Shown here: positions 22,636 to 33,890 of the stretch, piece by piece
Layout: every line of letters begins with the position of its first letter
Numbering within the stretch: position 1 is the stretch's first letter
Source: Incurvaria masculella
Lineage: Eukaryota; Arthropoda; Insecta; Lepidoptera; Incurvariidae
Length of the DNA stretch: 64,000 nucleotides
NCBI GenBank assembly: GCA_946894095.1
Contig: OX335657.1
Location: forward strand, 8,556,001-8,620,000
Direction: 5' to 3'
Position numbers and translations under genes: made by a program
The notes under the pieces: model-generated
What the model was told of the DNA's origin: nothing
Database searches by the model: none
The model's input: the letters and a program-made list of their open reading frames with translations, nothing else

Positions 22636-23075
22636 TCACTGTCGGTTGGACACGTTTAGAGGATTCGAATATAAAAAAGAACCATTATTTTTATGTATAT
22701 CAGATTGCACATTTTCGTTTGCATTTGCATCCAATGGAATGAATGCTAAATTGGATGTTTTCATAACATAATTACAATTTTGAATTTGGTGTGCAAGGGC
22801 TCTTAGTCCCAGGTTATTAAGAGCTCCATGATTGTTATAACATGGTCTCAATAGTGAATTTAAATCTAGGAAAGTAGTATTTGGTACACTGTTTGTAAGT
22901 GTATATATATTTGTATTAGTTCTATAGGCAGTAGCATTAATGTTGTGCGAATTATTTGTGAAATGTGGCATATACAACAGGGAACTACATAATTTACACA
23001 TTTCGTAAATATGTTCACATCAGCATTTGAACCTGCATTGCCCACTAACAAAATAACAATGTCATTTTCCCGCAT
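22636..23075 (-). pseudogene. Broken SGNH/GDSL-hydrolase-like frame, convergent to the transposase
   Basis: Two overlapping minus-strand frames make one candidate protein. Frame 22866-23075 starts 'MRENDIVILLVGNAGSNADV', like the block III region of SGNH hydrolases where a G-N motif helps the oxyanion hole. Frame 22636-23001 gives 'NNSHNINATAYRTNTNIYTL', 'TTFLDLNSLLRP' and 'GALNNLGLRALAHQIQN', which matches the usual C-terminal order and spacing. However, the DxxH catalytic motif expected at the end is not visible (NNHGALNN instead). Copy 1 also lost about 40 bp that copy 2 retains at 52446-52486. The N-terminal GDS serine motif was not found upstream. The family call is tentative, and both copies are broken. 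Confidence 0.35.
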
Positions 23076-23194
23076 CCCATTGACCTTGATGAGTTAAGTG
23101 TAAAAGAAATGAAGCAACCTCTTTTAGTAGACGATCGGTTAAATTAATTCGAAGACTTCAAATGATACTCCTATAATACTTCAGAACAAAAAAA

Positions 23195-23492
23195 CCCGGC
23201 CAAGTGCGAGTTTGACTCGCACACGAAGGGTTCCGTACAATCGTAAAAGATTTAACACAAACAAATCACGTTTTTTTGTATGGGGCCTCCCTTAAATTTT
23301 CATTTTTTAAAAATTTCACCTATTTGCTGTTATAGCGGCAAAATAAATACACACTCTGTGAAAATTTCAGCTGCCTACCTATTACGGTTCATGAGATACA
23401 GCCCTGTGACAGACCGAAGACTGGGCGGACGGACGGACAGCGGAGGCTTAGTAATAGGGTTCCGTTTTCACCTTTTGGGTACGGAACCCTAA
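23195..23492 (+). repeat. Dispersed (GGAC)n repeat
   Basis: It starts GGCCAAGTGCGAGTTTGACT and ends TTTGGGTACGGAACCCTAAA, with only a short GGAC run. Same family as 11034-11390. Confidence 0.75.
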
Positions 23493-24585
23493 ACATTACA
23501 ACGGATCTCAGGAACTGAATAAAAGTTAAAAGTTAAATACGGAAATATGACGATTACGAGTGCAGCGAGCTGTCTATCGATGATAAATAAAATACAAATA
23601 TGCTTAAATTGTTTAAATAAAACATATCCGCGTATCTTGTTGTTCTTTTGTAAAATTTTTACCTCAATCGTCTCAATAGGCATTTAAGTTCAGACATAAT
23701 AAGCGCATCGGCCATGGGTCAATTAACTTCTTAACGGATTGAAAGTGTAGAAAATTACTGTTCGTGACGGGCCTTACAGATTGCGCCGTAAGATAACATG
23801 TCTAAATAAATTATAATATAATAATGCTTTTTATAAGTACATTTGTAAACTTTATCAACCTATGTTTTAGAAGATAAGATTGAAAAAATAGCAGTTAAGG
23901 ATTGTGAGAATTGTGAACTTTATTTTGTTGAAATAAAATCCACTAATTAATGTCTTTAACTGGGATGAGGGTATCAGGGGTGCTGTGCTTTTAAATACTT
24001 ACATGGAGACTAGTGGATGAGATTAATGTAAGACTGAAGAAAATCATGCCTGGAGGCCATTTAATGAGTAGTTCAACAACATTTTTATATAACAATTAAT
24101 GGGTCGGATAATGGGTTAATAATGCATTCATGGCCTATTGGAAAGTCCATTAATTGTTATATGATATAGGGGACGCCATGCTTGCTTTCACTGTAAGGTG
24201 CAACACTCGCAACAGTCACCAAGCCGGCAATTAATTGACGTTTTCACAACCAATAGCTAGCACATGCGCTACTGGACCCCCATTCTGGGACTGCAGTTGA
24301 TGGCGGGCCACCCCGATCAAGCCTTTTATTGCGAAACTCCGAGTGCACCTGCTCCCAGAAAAAGTAAGACTAATAAACAACGCCATCGCGATCGCGCCAC
24401 GGCCTGCGAGCCACACCACTCGCCGCGCCTAGCCGTCGCCCGGCTCTTTAGGGGTGTATGAGTAGAAACCCCAAAGCTGAGAATCGTAGGCCAGGGAAGC
24501 CACCCACTGCCTTACCAGCGGGGTCATTTCGAAGCAATTGACTGATTCGTCAGAAATCAGCTCTACCGAATTTCGATTCGGTTTA
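23493..24585. other. Unannotated element DNA shared by both copies
   Basis: No gene or repeat family recognised. It is nearly identical to 52991-54091, except around 24396-24450, where the two copies carry different GC-rich inserts before CGGCTCTTTAGGGG. Confidence 0.35.
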
Positions 24586-24866
24586 GGCTGGCCGTGATTC
24601 GGATGCCACGTAAAATTGTAGGTCTCCTTCTTTATTTACCAGGTGGTAGGGCTAATCCCGCCTGGGTTGGTACCATCGCATTGAACGAACGATGGTCGAA
24701 GCGGCAATGAAAATTGTCCATGTTTTCCATTCAGTTCAATGTAGACGAGCAATATAAGGGAAGTCCTGGCATAGCACCTAGTTCCTATGTGGTGTGTTAG
24801 GCTAATATCTGACGGCTAGTTTAGTATTAGCCATCCATGTCCATTTACATAAAAAAACATAAAAAA
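24586..24866 (+). repeat. SINE body fragment
   Basis: GGCTGGCCGTGATTCGGATG to TTAGCCATCCATGTCC and an A tail. The head is missing. Confidence 0.6.
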
Positions 24867-25016
24867 AGAATGTCACGCATCACCGGTCGAACTCATGAAG
24901 TAAATCCCCACGCCCATGAGCTCCAAGACACTCTATTATCTAGACATCTTGGAGTCTGTTTTTATATTCGGAATCTTAAATTAAAGAGAAAACCTCGTTT
25001 GAAGCTCGTAATGTAA

Positions 25017-25982
25017 TCTAATAAATATTATAAAGGGGAAAGTTTGTAATAATGGATGGATGGATGGATGGATGGATGGATGGATGGATGGATGTTTGTT
25101 ACTCTTTCACGTAAAAACTACTGAATGGATTTTAATGAAACTTTACAATAATATAGCTTATACATCAGAATAACACATAGGCTACAATTTATAAAGATAT
25201 TGTGCCCATGGGCTTTAGAACTTTCATGGGGCTGCGAAAACGATGCCGGTAGCGATACTTCACACCTGGGGGAGCGGGGCCGGGGGCGGCGGCGGGCGCG
25301 GCGGCGGGCGCGGCGGAGGGGGCGGGGTGGGCGGTCCGACGGGGGCGGGTGCGGGGAGGGGGGGGCGGGTACAGCTTGGTATTTCCCGCAACTTTAGGAC
25401 TACTTGGTAAAATCCTTGAGAACCAATTACTCGATTTAGATGCGGATTGTATCTACGTCTAGCCTGATTATACTCAAAACCTATAGGCTACATAATATAA
25501 CGCTTCATTACCTGAAGGGTGAGTAGAGAGTGTTCAATTCTTATAACTTGCGAACCACTAACCCGATTTATGTGCGTATTTTATCAATGTATAGGATCTC
25601 TGGGAGCAGTCAGGTTCGAGATGGGTTACTGTTTTCGATGTTGAGGCTAGCTGTGGATTGGAGTCCACGCAAAACTTACCTACATTACACGTTACTTACT
25701 TACTAGATAAACAATGTTGCAGTGCAAGTGCAGAAAGGTTCTGGCGGCAAATGCTTTTTTTTAAATAGCCACCAAATGTCAACGAAGCTCTAAATGGGAA
25801 TTATTGGATGTTACTCACTAAATCATGCTATTTCGGCTCGAACGATCTTGATTAAATTTGGTACATGGATACATCGTCCTGGACCAGTTTGACCCTATTT
25901 TGGACCAGTCATGTGGGCTATTTTTTATCCATGAAATAATTTAGCCGACACTAACCCGAGCGGAGCCGGGTACCGCAGCTAG
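25017..25982 (+). mobile_element. Non-autonomous Helitron, private to copy 1
   Basis: It starts TCTAATAAATATTATAAAGG, soon followed by (GGAT)n and TTTGTTACTCTTTCACG, the typical 5' region of moth Helitrons. It ends ACCCGAGCGGAGCCGGGTAC then CGCAGCTAG, that is a 3' hairpin and a CTAG terminus. It is inserted between A and T: copy 2 reads ATGTAA|TATAATATAAG uninterrupted at 54522-54533. There is no target duplication, as expected for Helitrons. No Rep/helicase is encoded. The centre (25262-25380) is a very G-rich insert that may be captured DNA. Confidence 0.85.
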
Positions 25983-26030
25983 TATAATATAAGATGTAAT
26001 ATAAGAGTATGTACCTACCACCTATTATTA

Positions 26031-26082
26031 TTATGGCAGTTTGTCAACGGAGCGGCGGTGACGCGTCTCGGTTTTGTTTATA
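26031..26082 (-). promoter_or_regulatory. Right subterminal motifs
   Basis: On the minus strand TATAAACAAA (26073-26082) and ACTGCCATAA (26031-26040) repeat the left subterminal motifs. Their order relative to the end is reversed. A transposase-binding role is inferred. Confidence 0.35.
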
Positions 26083-26211
26083 CAACTCGAAGCACTCGAA
26101 TCTACCTCCCATTCACTTTGTCGGCCGCCTTGTTTGGTATTCAACTTGATTTATGATCATAAAACGACATAATTAGTGTCAAATTACTGTAAACAGGGGT
26201 TCACTTTTAGA

Positions 26212-26239
26212 GGGGATTCATTCCTGCCTGGCACAGCGG
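26212..26239 (-). repeat. Right terminus of giant element copy 1: TIR and TSD GCGG
   Basis: The inverted repeat is 26212-26230, then GC and ACA to 26235. The target duplication GCGG is 26236-26239. Confidence 0.88.
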
Positions 26240-26274
26240 TTGTCGGTGACGATCGATGGTAATAGACTAGGAGG

Positions 26275-26815
26275 TCGCAACAAAAATGGTAAAGACAACG
26301 TAAATGGCTGAAACTGGGTTCACGGTATAAAGACCAACCTTCTGAAGCTAAATGTGACAGTCTACCTGCGCGAAGTGGTTGCGTTACCTAGATAAGGCGC
26401 ATGAAAAAGTAGTTATCGTTACAAGAAAAATACACGATAAGGTAAATGGCTGCAAATAATGTAACATGAAAGTATCATTACATAGTTACTTTGTAATACC
26501 AAAACTGAACAAATATTTGGTTCCATTTCGTAGTTATAGGCGATTTAGGTTACAGACATAAGTTTAGGTATATTTAAGCATTTAATTAAAAAACCGACTG
26601 GTTATGGTTGTATAATTAATAGGTATCAATATGTTCAGACAATCAGTATATTCATCAGCAGGTACATACAAACATCGATTTTATATAGCCAATCTAGATA
26701 ACGCAACCACTAGGCGCAGGCAGACCGACATATTTAGCATCAGAGGGTTGCTCTCTAACATGTCAACCCAGATTCAGCCATTTACCTTATCGTGACCAAA
26801 AACGTCGTGACCTCC
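26275..26815. repeat. MITE with about 130-bp inverted repeats
   Basis: The left arm GGAGGTCGCAAC...GTAAATGGCTGAAACTGGGT...AGTGGTTGCGTTACCTAGAT is mirrored by the right arm ending GTCGTGACCTCC. The AAGGTAAATGGCTG motif also recurs in the centre. Non-coding, in the spacer between the two giant elements. Confidence 0.7.
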
Positions 26816-26994
26816 CGGAATATAAGTGGAGCCGTGTTGGGCGGCATTCGACATCGACCGAACCTCTACGGGGGCCAACCGAGGGGTTTGCATCGAGACG
26901 GATTTTTGACTGCTGCGCCCGAGAGCCCATCAGTCGGGTCTTCACGATTGCCTCCTATCACATACGCATTATGCTCGTCGGAGCGATAGTTTAA

Positions 26995-27362
26995 GAACGG
27001 CCCGTAAGCTATGCTCCCCATACAAACGTAGTTTACTAATCATTTGGAAACCGCTATTTTAATTAAATTGATATTTAATATCTAATATCAGGTAACAAAT
27101 ATCTGTGTCTGCATGCTTTTGTTTTTTTGAAAAATCCAAACCGAATGAAATGAATGCAAAAATAAAACCTTCATACGAATTTTGTTTTCTCTGTGGTTTG
27201 ACCCAGAATACATTTACCGAAAAAACAAAGACATGCAGACACAGATATTTGTAGCCTAAGATTAGATAACAAATATCAAGTAAGTTGGAACAGTAGTTTT
27301 CAAATTATTAGTAAACTACGTTTGTATGGGAGGCGAAATTTTCAGGTGCTTACGGGCCGACC
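26995..27362. repeat. MITE with GGCCCGTAAGC ends
   Basis: The left arm (GGCCCGTAAGC...CCATACAAACGTAGTTTACT) is mirrored at 27312-27362. Inner motifs ACAAATATCTGTGTCTGCAT and its inverse make a second stem. Confidence 0.7.
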
Positions 27363-27484
27363 TTAAGTGACTGAATGCACTTATTTAAAAGAACGATCCC
27401 CATTTAATTATAATGTGTTTCTGAGATATAATTTACAAAACTGAATAGACTATCGGTTAGAGGTAGCTGACGTACGCCCATTGC

Positions 27485-27591
27485 CACCACCTCCAGCTAC
27501 AAAAATCGCAAAGTCACTTTTTGGTTACACCATACAAATTTGCCATGTCACCGAAAGTTACTTATCGGATTTCAGGTAACTGGCGGTGGTG
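27485..27591. repeat. Short palindromic MITE, CCACCACCTCCAG family, copy A
   Basis: About 107 bp, with CCACCACCTCCAGCTAC at one end and TGGCGGTGGTG at the other, and inner TTTTGGTTACACCAT. Sister copies at 28857-28963 and 57706-57813. Confidence 0.62.
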
Positions 27592-27682
27592 AAACATTGA
27601 AACATTTGTTCGATTCGCTTTACTTCACAGACGGACCTGGCAACGGAATTATGGCCGAGATATCAAGCGCCTAGGTTAGATT

Positions 27683-27780
27683 TTTTTCTGTGACCTGACA
27701 TGGATGGCTAATTCCACACCCACTGTAACGATATCATCCCAACACCATTGGGTGCTCGCATGTGCGAACAATGCCAGGGA
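27683..27780 (-). repeat. SINE 3' tail fragment, minus strand
   Basis: GACCTGACATGGATGGCTAA to CAATGCCAGGGA is the inverse of the SINE tail. It is not inside a giant element. Confidence 0.55.
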
Positions 27781-28856
27781 ATATCTTACCGTATATTTTG
27801 AATAACAAGCACCTATTTGTTTCTATAATCCTTTATCTCTATCAATTTCCCATACTAGAGGCGATAACTCTTTTATATGCTCTTTTCTTAGCCAGGTTTT
27901 TGAAATGTTTTCTTCTAAAATATATTATCGAAATCTACTTCAGCATTTTTTTTAATATACATACCCTTTAGTTTGAAAAATATTGGCTAATAAACATTGA
28001 AATGTTTTTTTACTGAAAAATACAGACTTTTTCAAAACAATTAAATGATACGGACATAGAATGAAGATTTCTCAAGTGATAAAAACATTTGATTGAAATC
28101 TGACAACTTTTAGGGGTAGGGAAACGTTAGATCCTGGAAGACGATTTCGCTAGTTTAGTCGCAGTCGCCGTGCACAATTGTGCCTTGGCCAATGGACAAA
28201 GAATGCATTTCTTAAAATTTTCAAATCTTCAAAATTAAGCTAAACTCGCAATAATTTAACCCGCGAGGCAACATGTCCTCGATAATCGCCGTAAATACTC
28301 ATTCTTAGCGTTTCAAAGATAGATTCGCTAATATTGCGTAGTTATTCAATAGAAAACGGGAAAGAAAGAAATTCTAGAATAATATTTAAATTTAATAGAA
28401 AACCATGAAAAAATATATACATTTTGATTAGCACATTTTGCTAATGAGGGAGATTTTTTAAATTAAATCCCTAAAAGGTTGAAAGGGCCGGAAAAGTTTG
28501 TATGGAGAAAACTGTTCCTGTGTGCGGACATTCATCCGAATGCGATAAAGCTTTGTTGAGTTGCCGTGAGCACGTCTGCGAAAGATTCACCAGGCTCCGC
28601 TGGAATTAATGTCTAAAACGTCATTGGGCCGAGAGGAGTCAGCTAGTCTCTTATATTGACCGACATCACACTTCTCATTTCAAATGCCCTCGCTTAAAAC
28701 GTCCAGTCTTCGTCAGAAGCTGGTATGTAAGTAACATTCCCGTTGTCTTATTTTTTCCTACTACCTCCATGCCAGTTAAAATACTTCGCCGCTAAAATTT
28801 TTCCTCGGGCAAAGAATTTATTAATTTATTTTCTCAACTGACTGACCCCTGATTTT
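27781..28856. other. Spacer without recognised features
   Basis: AT-rich; no gene, RNA or repeat family recognised. Confidence 0.4.
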
Positions 28857-28963
28857 ACCACCTCCAGCTTCCTTAAAACCGATGGTTACCTTTCGGTTAC
28901 GTTGCATATTGACATGGTGTAACCGAAAGATAACTTTGAGATTTTTGTAGCTGGAGGTGGTGA
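28857..28963. repeat. Short palindromic MITE, CCACCACCTCCAG family, copy B
   Basis: CCACCTCCAGCTTCC at the left and GTAGCTGGAGGTGGTG at the right, with the inner pair CTTTCGGTTAC and GTAACCGAAAG. Confidence 0.65.
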
Positions 28964-29689
28964 AAACGGGCGTAAAGGTAGTACTCCTAGTATTATTTAA
29001 GTAACCGATATTTCCACGAATCGTTTTTGATACATATATATATTATTTAAAATTTTGCACAATTTGCAAAGTCACTGGTTTAATTCAGAGTGTCCAATTA
29101 CTATTGCTGCAATTGGAGCCTCACCTATAAACATTCACCACATCCATGAAAAATGACCCCCACAACAGTCGGAAGACTCAAGGCCAGTCCACACCGACGC
29201 GACGGGGTAGTGGCGGGTAGGCAGTAGGCAGGCATGCCACGCAAGTATTATACACCTAAGGGCATTCCACATAAACACAATTACAAACATACAGGCAGCC
29301 CACTTTAAAAAGGAGGTAGGAATATACAGTATATACGTAACATTTAATTAATAACTCTCGTTTATGTAGTGTACAAAACATTTATTTCAAATACAACTTA
29401 TTTAAAATTTCGCACCCTTCTTCCATCACGCCAAATTGGTTCAGTCGGTACATCTTACTACGGTAACGAGTGCCATTTCGAAAGCAAAAGGACACATTAT
29501 AGATATGCCAAATCAGGTAACGGCATCATGCAATAGATAAAATGAAAAGACGAGGAAAAACAAGAAGAAAACACTTAAGCTTTAGGGCAGGTACGTACAT
29601 ACATTTAGTGTTATGTACAGATTAGGTATGCAATCCCCTTGTACCTACGGTCCATGAACGATTCGATAGCGATTGACGGTATCACAATA
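28964..29689. other. Spacer without recognised features
   Basis: AT-rich with scattered short poly-purine runs; nothing recognised. Confidence 0.4.
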
Positions 29690-30135
29690 TACGACGACAT
29701 TTAAATTTGCTGCCGCCGCTAAGAACGCCGGCGAAAACAGCGCGCCAGTCGCGCTCGACGTGCTCCCGGACATGGCTGCGTCCGATCCGGGCTTCCTCCG
29801 AGCCCCGTCCAGGGCGGCGGCGGCGCAGGCACACCTCGACGAGCGCACAGTCTGACGGAGTGGAATCGAACCGAACGTCGAACTGAACGGAGGGCAAAAA
29901 CGGTGAGCGGGCGCGAGTGGAGTCGCCGCACCGCGCCCGGCCAGTCGCCCGCACAAACAAATACAGCTAGAGCGGGCGGGGACGGTGCCGTGCGGGCGGT
30001 GCCGGCGGTGCGGGGCGAGGGGCGCGGGTCGCTGTGCGCGCGCACCGTCCCCGCGGCCCCGCGCCCGCCGCCACATCGATCGCCCGCCACATCGCCGCGC
30101 CACACCGAACGCCCCGACACTACCGGCCGCCACCA
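29690..30135. other. CpG-rich patch of the spacer
   Basis: The composition jumps to strongly GC-rich with many CpG. Open frames exist on both strands in several phases (for example 29645-30136 minus and 29903-30256 plus), with Arg/Pro/Ala-rich translations and no domain. A promoter or untranslated exon of a host gene is possible. It does not belong to the giant elements. Confidence 0.4.
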
Positions 30136-31821
30136 CATTGCCAATTTTCTTTGGTCGTATTTTAATTATATTTTACTTAGTCTCAGTCCGCATAAAGACT
30201 TCAAAATAAATCTTCATTTTATAGTTGGTAAATATCTTTACTTGCATACTCCATAGCAAAAACTGTGGGCATAGTATTCTGAGTGTAGAAAATATTTTTT
30301 TTGTAGGTTGAAAAAAAAAAACATCGAGGGGCCTTTAACTGCGCTTTCGGTTTGAAACAGATTACTTATAAGATCTAAACATCCTCCAACCATGTACATA
30401 CCTACCTTAATAACACCAAGAACAAGTCTGCCTATCTACACATGCATTTACTTATTTTATATTTTGGGACTGACCCGCCAGGTCTGCCTAAATCGAGGCC
30501 CGGCCAACCTCTATCCATATTCTGTGCTGCGACCACACCGTCACATCTACATACGCCTGTCTCTATACTATAGATGGCTCCATAACATCTATATATAACT
30601 ATCTAACTATAAATTACACTGAAAACCAGAACCCCCGCACAAGTTGGCAACAACGCTTTGCTGGCGAGTCGGAAAACGGGTAGGACACAAGTACCATCAA
30701 AGCGAGTTCCAACACCACTCGACGCAAAACAAGCATACTGCCTATATGTACCATAATGTAGATACATGTATGTACGATCGGTGCTCAACTATCTATCTAC
30801 CGATCTACACAAACATGTGAGCGCGCCTGGCAAACAGGCTTTAGGTATGTAGGTAGATATACCTATTGTAATGCTCATAACCACAAATTGGTAGTTTTTT
30901 GCTTATTCAATTAATTTATGTAGGTACCTAATGTGTTTTGTACCTATTTGCTATTCTCTATTCTCGCTATTTGACTATTCTCGACTTTTAACGTTGAAAT
31001 ACCTAATGTCTCGTTGAATTAGTAACGCCAGTGATTTCGCTTCCTTTGATTTAAAACTTTCCCCATACCTACGTAGCTTGCATCCAAAAGTTCAATTGCG
31101 TAAGTAGGTAATTGAAAATTTATGCAGTCGTGGTGTGCTGGCATAGGTATTCTTAGGTTGAGATAAATAGTCGAAAATGAAACTGAAAGTAATGAAAAGT
31201 AGTACCTACCTAGGTAGGTACTTTCTCACGATCAATTTTTCATAAAATATTTGGGATATTCTTATTTTTCTCAGCCGAACATGTACCTAGGTAGAGTATC
31301 CATTTGATTAGGTATCACGCAGTAAAATCAGATGTAATTAGTACTACGCAGCACAACTTGCAGAGGACAGACTGGTTGCGATTTCTGCCCGATTTCCGAA
31401 GCTTAACGCGAAATATTTTTTAGATTGTGAAGATTAATTGTTCCAGTAGGTATTCAATTCAAAAAAATATCCGGCACGGTACTCAAAACCAATTCTACAT
31501 AATGTAGAAGCCAAGAACGGTAGAAGCACTACGCAACAAAAACAAGAAAGGCAAAACACGTCTCGATCCAAGCGGAGCTCTGCTCGAAGTGGCTGCTATA
31601 CATGTCTGTTCTATACGTAAAGAATTGTGAGTACGCTATACACATCCTATAGATAGACAGATAACGCTGTCTATAGTGGCGCGGCGTTGCCAGTTCTCCG
31701 CGCGCGAGCGAGCAGGGGCCGCGCGGCCGCACCGAGTCGGGTAGATCGCTTGAGCGCTCTCTAGCACCGCACCAATACTCCCACAGACTTACTTTGTATT
31801 CGAACGCATTGATGTACGGGA
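30136..31821. other. Spacer without recognised features
   Basis: AT-rich, with many TACCTACC/GGTAGGTA words on both strands, a common low-level motif in moth DNA. A short GC-rich patch lies at 31675-31745. No gene recognised. Confidence 0.4.
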
Positions 31822-31849
31822 CCGCTGTAACAGGCAGGAATGAATCCCC
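31822..31849 (+). repeat. Left terminus of giant element copy 2: TSD CCGC and TIR
   Basis: CCGC, then TGTAA at 31826-31830 and the 19-bp inverted repeat at 31831-31849, identical to copy 1. Confidence 0.88.
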
Positions 31850-31961
31850 GGCAATTCTGAATCCCCCACAATGGTCGCCATTGATCCCCGGTATTGTTTA
31901 ATAAACACTGCCATAAAAGTAATGACCCTAACGACTATAAACAAACCACGCTCGCGCCAAA

Positions 31962-32711
31962 CGCTCTCAAGTGGCTAGGAGGATGACGTAGGCAGCGGAC
32001 GTAGGTAAATAGTGAATGAAGTGATGCTGTTAAACACTTTTAGGGTTTCGTTCCCCAAGATAAGGAATAACGTAACAATTATTGTGGGACCTGGTTGTTT
32101 GTCTGTTCATGCGTCTGTTCGTGTGTCTGTAGGGTGTTTTATTCTCATAAAGGAAATAGGATTGCGAGTGACTTTAGCCCCTATTTATTCTTTGAAATAG
32201 AGTTAAAGAGTTGAAAATTGAAATTGTATATTGCTGCCTATTTTATTTTATGCAGAATATCACTCACGGTGTTCGATCACAGAATACTTTTTTTGCTTCT
32301 ACAGACATGCATCCCTTCATACATGCTCTTTGATTACGGGTGATTATATTTTAACTTTAACGGAGCCACTGACTTATCGTGGTAATTCTTCTTGGTCATA
32401 CAGGCTAGCCACTTCCACACACTTACCATCTGTGAATTCGCTTTGTCAATCTTTCATTATTTATTCGTTCTACACTTGAAATTATCTTTACTAGGTTTTA
32501 TGAAAAAGGAGGAAAGTAGGAAAAAAACGAAATAAGTATACCATAACTTTACATTAAGTAAATCTTAAATGAATGGCATACATTTACAATTACAGGTTTT
32601 TGTAGTTAAATACATAGGCAAATCACAATAAGATATGGTTAATTTGATGTTAATGTAACTTCTAAGTAGTGTAGTCCTAAGCAGGTGTAAACGTTGTAAT
32701 CCAAAATTACA
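31962..32711. other. Left unique part of giant element copy 2
   Basis: Counterpart of 7500-8249 with scattered single-base differences. The 82-codon frame (32231-32479) stays open with one substitution, but no domain is seen. Confidence 0.4.
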
Positions 32712-32967
32712 TAGTGGTCTAGTGGCTAGAGGACTTTCATGCGAGAGGTCTGGGTTCAAATCCTCGCCCCGGCCATGTACCACTATTGTTTCTCTTTCTG
32801 ATTTGGATTAATTGATTATGAATGCAAGCTGTTCCATGGTTCGGAACTCATGTAAAACTTTAGGTCCCCTTCCCCTGCTTATTGGTAGGGTTAAACCCGC
32901 TCGGTTTGGTGGTGGCATGGTGAAACTTTAATTAAAGTGGCAATGAAAAATTGTCCGTGTACTCAAT
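32712..32967 (+). repeat. tRNA-derived SINE, short copy
   Basis: Counterpart of 8250-8505, with the A box and GGTTCAAATCC B box kept. Confidence 0.75.
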
Positions 32968-32970
32968 CTA

Positions 32971-33250
32971 GCGGCTCGTAGCCTTGTGGCGCGGGGACTG
33001 GACTAGCGTACCAGAGGCCTGGGTTCAATACCGACTTGCACCACTGTCTTTCTCTTTCCGAGTTCGACAAGTGCATTTAGTCACGAATGCGAGCTGCTCC
33101 ATGGTTCAGAATCCATATGAAACTGTAGGTCCTACCCTTCCCTAAGGTTTTGTAGGGAAGGGCATAAGCCCGCCCGGGTTGGTACCACCGCATTGGATGA
33201 AAAGATGGTCGAAGCGGCAATGAAAAATTGTCCGTGTTTTCCATCGAGTT
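32971..33250 (+). repeat. tRNA-derived SINE, 5' part, interrupted
   Basis: Counterpart of 8509-8770. It is interrupted at CGAGTT by a retrotransposon insertion and resumes at 33811-33890 with a shortened tail. Confidence 0.72.
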
Positions 33251-33810
33251 GAAATGAAATGAAAATGAAAAAATTCTTTATTTGCAAGCCTGCAAGCATG
33301 GTTCACAAAAAGGCGGAATTAATGCCATGAGGCATTCTCTGACATTCAACCTTAGAGACGTAGGAGAGGTGCGGTGTGGCGGGCAAAAGAAAAAAATAAA
33401 AAACTAAAAACTAAAGAAAATATTAAGTATCTTAAAAAATATTTTAAAATGAAATGGAAATATATATATTTTCATAAAATAATCGTACATAAAAATAGGC
33501 TTATAATGTATAGTACTTAATATTAACAGATAGATACATACAAATATTTACACATATAAATATATAAATATATACCTTTATATTCAATGCACAAAAGAAA
33601 CAATGTGTCTCTTGAATCAGTAGGATCAGTAAAAGCAAATAACTACTGATTAAATAATACAAGTCAAAAATCGAGGAACAGACATTTGAGACGCTCTTTA
33701 AATATGTGAATAGAATAGGATATTCGTACATCAAGTGGAAGCTGGTTCCACATACGTGCAGCTCTAACAGTAAAAGAATCAGTGTAAAAAGAAGAATTAT
33801 GTCCCGAGTT
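33251..33810 (-). pseudogene. Non-LTR retrotransposon 3' fragment, private to copy 2
   Basis: On the minus strand, the frame 33664-33852 includes 'SFYTDSFTVRAARMWNQLP' followed by DVR and IFKERLKCLF, the conserved last segment of many Jockey/CR1-like reverse transcriptases. The A-rich 3' end (a GAAAT-type repeat on the minus strand) is at the left. CGAGTT is duplicated at 33245-33250 and 33805-33810; copy 1 has the uninterrupted CATCGAGTTCAATGTAG. It is 5'-truncated and non-functional. Confidence 0.8.
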
Positions 33811-33890
33811 CAATGTAGCAGTGCTCATAAAGGGAAGGTCCTGGCATGGCACCTTATTCCTTCGGGAATGTAATGTATTAGATAATAACG

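Larger units (their letters stand above)
7364..26235 (+). mobile_element. Giant Ginger-like DNA transposon, copy 1
   Basis: The element is bounded by TGTAA + CAGGCAGGAATGAATCCCC at the left and the exact inverse of that 19-mer + GC + ACA at the right. A GCGG duplication flanks it on both sides (7360-7363 and 26236-26239). Ginger elements are known for TGTNR ends and 4-bp duplications, and carry Gypsy-type integrases, as here (20366-21893). No LTRs, gag or element-wide reverse transcriptase are present. The 18.9-kb body is mostly nested SINEs, MITEs, Helitron pieces and non-LTR fragments, nearly all shared with copy 2 at 31826-54780. Private to this copy are a Helitron (25017-25982), a non-LTR fragment (9686-10472) and a deletion of about 4.85 kb in front of the transposase. 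It cannot move by its own protein because the transposase lacks its N-terminal region and has a frameshift. Confidence 0.85.

Noticed and set aside
29645..30256. 163- and 141-codon minus-strand frames as genes
   Set aside because: Frames open together on both strands in CpG-rich DNA; no motif, signal or splice pattern was convincing.
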